Assembly (NCBI GenBank): GCA_000440235.1
Contig: ALKQ01000022.1
Coordinates: 60,665 to 124,664, forward strand
Direction of reading: 5' to 3'
DNA: 64,000 nucleotides
Source: Streptococcus suis 10581
Lineage (GTDB): Bacteria > Bacillota > Bacilli > Lactobacillales > Streptococcaceae
Both the position numbers and the translations under genes were made by a program. Under the pieces are notes generated by a model. That model was not told the DNA's origin. It saw only the letters and a list, made by a program, of their open reading frames with translations, and searched no databases. Of this stretch, positions 63,812-64,000 are shown in pieces; within the stretch, counting starts at the first letter, position 1, and each line of letters starts with the position of its first letter.

Positions 63812-64000
63812 CTAGAAAATCAAGATTTACCAAGGCAATTGATAGATTTTTTCTGAAAATGGATGAAAATTCTGCTTTGAACCCAAAATTTAATTCTATT
63901 ACTCAACTCTGAGCGTATAAAAATCATCACGCTTGGGAACTGCGGAAGTTGGAGGAGATGGTATCAGAATTAAAAAGCGGTTTGTCCAGAGAGTTGAGTT
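63812..64000. other. Right edge, no gene assigned
   Basis: A plus-strand frame is open from 63914 to the edge and reads amphipathic (HAWELRKLEEMVSELKSG), with a GGAGG near its internal ATG at 63958. Too short to call; it may be the start of a gene or part of a remnant. Confidence 0.3.

Overview
The window is a chromosomal segment of a low-GC Gram-positive coccus, almost certainly Streptococcus suis. The strongest evidence is the left end: a capsule regulatory block (wzg-wzd-wze-wzh) reads out of the window, and behind it sit yaaA, a MocR-type regulator and a DegV protein. That is the orfX-orfY-orfZ arrangement known to flank the S. suis cps locus. BOX-like repeats, a MacP gene between a Nudix gene and mtnN, a BceRS-AB module and a sus-type fructan/sucrose locus also fit Streptococcus. 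Identification is from reading, not from a database search.

Layout. 1-4600: 5' end of the capsule operon (minus), with a CapD-like gene cut by the window edge, then yaaA. 4.6-7.4 kb: MocR regulator, degV and a TetR regulator sharing a palindrome with degV. 7.4-10.6 kb: proline operon proB-proA-proC (minus). 10.7-11.1 kb: a hairpin-rich dispersed repeat. 11.1-19.5 kb: dinG, an MBL-fold hydrolase, phoH, small genes, a PanE-like reductase, cvfB, frr and pyrH. 19.6-27.3 kb: a YtgP/MurJ-type flippase, a glutathione transferase, rplA/rplK with a structured leader, and ftsK. 27.4-33.6 kb: a complete sugar locus (susR, susT1, susT2, susX, susH) with repressor operators and cre-like sites. 33.7-36.0 kb: small enzymes and the cyclophilin lipoprotein slrA.

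36.0-39.6 kb is an accessory block: an IS30 remnant, an alpha/beta-hydrolase (DUF2974) with a membrane tail, a TetR gene whose start codon looks lost, and a deleted IS982 copy sitting in the start of another gene. 39.6-44.2 kb: vitamin B6 salvage (S component and kinase), mtnN, macP, nudF and glmU. 44.3-47.8 kb: a locally GC-rich cluster (ASCH, GNAT, SDR, and a small protein resembling Tad2/DUF2829 phage anti-Thoeris proteins), then a PadR-controlled membrane operon. 47.8-52.3 kb: a Bce-type peptide-sensing/resistance module with an exact BceR-type box. 52.4-58.6 kb: a second DUF2974 hydrolase, an aminotransferase, a tandem SnoaL-like protein, and an osmoprotectant/choline ABC transporter under a MarR regulator. 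58.7-64 kb: YtxH/DUF948, lgt, hprK, manA, and a PspC/LiaX-like envelope-stress pair.

How the genes connect. Envelope biogenesis is prominent: capsule control, YtgP/MurJ, MacP, GlmU, Lgt, LiaX/PspC and BceAB. Carbon control is visible as hprK plus cre-like sites that place the sus locus under both its own LacI repressor and CcpA. Local regulators (TetR, LacI, PadR, MarR, BceR) each have a recognisable DNA palindrome or repeat beside their targets. No tRNA, rRNA or CRISPR array was seen. The best candidates for new biology are the chromosomal Tad2-like gene, the 34-codon ORF overlapping marR, the probably leaderless dinG, and the AT-rich block bounded by IS remnants.
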